The position numbers and the translations under genes were made by a program. Under the pieces are notes generated by a model that was given only the letters and a program-made list of their open reading frames with translations, did no database searches and was not told the DNA's origin. 11,259 nucleotides of DNA. It comes from Achromobacter sp. Lineage in GTDB: Bacteria; Pseudomonadota; Gammaproteobacteria; Burkholderiales; Burkholderiaceae_B. Below are positions 10,648 through 11,259 of this stretch, piece after piece. Every line of letters begins with the position of its first letter. The first letter of the stretch is position 1. The DNA lies in contig DMTA01000139.1 of assembly GCA_003454835.1 (NCBI GenBank), positions 1 through 11,259 on the forward strand. Direction: 5' to 3'.

Positions 10648-11259
10648 ATGAACGCCGTCGTCACCGCCGCCCTGCCGGTCTTTGTGTTGATCCTGACCGG
10701 CTGGCTGGCCGCACGCTGGCGCATCCTGGGCGCCAACGCGACCGACGCGCTGAACCGCTACGTGGTGTACCTGTCCTTGCCCGCGCTGCTGTTCCGCGCG
10801 ATGACGCAGGTGGACCTGGCGCACATGGCGCACTGGGGATTCGTCGGCGCGTTCGCGGGCGGCGTCGCCGTCACGTTCCTGGTGTCCTTTCTGCCGCGCA
10901 AACGCGGACCGCAGTCGCTGACCGACCGCAGCATCGAAGGCCTCGCGGCGTCCTACGCCAACGCCGGCTACATGGGCATTCCGCTGTGCCTTGCGCTGCT
11001 TGGCGCCGACAGCCTGGCGCCCGCCACCTTCACCACATTGCTGACCGCCAGCGTTCTGTTCGGATTTGCGATCGCGCTTATCGAGTTCGACCGCCAGCAA
11101 ACGCCCAATCTACCCGCAACGCTACTCAAGGTGGGCCGCGCGCTGGTGCGCAATCCGCTGCTCGCTGCCCCCGTGCTGGGACTGGCCTGGGCCGCCACCG
11201 GCGTGACGCTGCCCGAGGGCGTCGACCGCTACGTGGCCTTGCTCGGCGCGTCGGCCAGT
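10648..11259 (+). CDS. AEC-family (auxin efflux carrier-like) permease, partial
   Basis: The frame opens at ATG 10648 and stays open for 204 codons to the window edge; about a third of a typical AEC protein (roughly 300 residues) is missing. It begins MNAVVTAALPVFVLILTGWLAARW, a family-like first helix. NRYVVYLSLPALLFRAM at about 37-53 is the usual second helix with its LSLPALLF core. SYANAGYMGIPLCLALLG at about 102-119 matches the conserved (N)xGYMGIPL motif, and VRNPLLAAPVLGLAW at about 169-183 matches the RNPL region after the central loop. AEC proteins are inner-membrane carriers, often for malate, malonate or other organic acids. It has no visible ribosome-binding site and lies 33 bp after the EamA gene on the same strand, so translation may be coupled or leader-independent. 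Confidence 0.92.
   Translation, partial: MNAVVTAALPVFVLILTGWLAARWRILGANATDALNRYVVYLSLPALLFRAMTQVDLAHMAHWGFVGAFAGGVAVTFLVSFLPRKRGPQSLTDRSIEGLAASYANAGYMGIPLCLALLGADSLAPATFTTLLTASVLFGFAIALIEFDRQQTPNLPATLLKVGRALVRNPLLAAPVLGLAWAATGVTLPEGVDRYVALLGASAS

Noticed and set aside
10066..11100. 344-codon minus-strand open frame
   Set aside because: It is antisense to the EamA and AEC genes, with a Gln/Arg/Gly-rich composition and no membrane segments or motif.

Overview
The window looks like core chromosome of a GC-rich betaproteobacterium of the order Burkholderiales. Gene content and protein style (tonB running into a GTG-started exbB, rnr-rlmB, a TonB with a long EP/KP linker) suggest the family Alcaligenaceae, i.e. 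Achromobacter or Bordetella. That placement is inference from memory, not a database match. I see no integrase, transposase, phage gene or CRISPR array.

Layout. The left two thirds are read leftward on the minus strand. In transcription order they hold rnr (RNase R), rlmB (23S rRNA Gm2251 methyltransferase), a PLP-dependent Cys/Met-metabolism enzyme, a PiuC-type Fe(II)/2-oxoglutarate hydroxylase, hupB (HU), tRNA-Val(UAC), tonB and the first 28 codons of exbB. A Fur-box-like palindrome lies upstream of tonB. A tRNA-Val promoter with a GC-rich discriminator sits between hupB and the tRNA. A rho-independent terminator separates the tRNA from the tonB control region.

The middle (about 7.48-9.0 kb) is the most unusual part. 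Two identical 85-nt tRNA-Leu(CAG) genes, both on the plus strand, flank a minus-strand DTW-domain gene (TapT family, tRNA acp3U synthesis). Each tRNA has its own sigma70-like promoter and is followed by a strong terminator that also looks functional on the opposite strand. The first tRNA promoter overlaps the rnr promoter and the rnr TTG start codon. The first tRNA is preceded by a structured leader of about 200 nt. The second tRNA promoter has A-tracts upstream and a 7-bp inverted repeat across its core. Six tandem 13-bp units lie beyond the 3' end of the DTW gene.

The right end holds a minus-strand GNAT acetyltransferase, then on the plus strand an EamA/DMT-family exporter and an AEC-family (auxin efflux carrier) permease that runs off the window. 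The last two are 33 bp apart and probably form one transcription unit.

How the genes fit together. RNase R, RlmB, TapT, three tRNAs and HU make this a translation, RNA-metabolism and nucleoid neighbourhood. tonB-exbB and piuC add an iron-uptake theme. Nothing here is clearly a new multi-gene system. The interest lies in regulation and in repeats.
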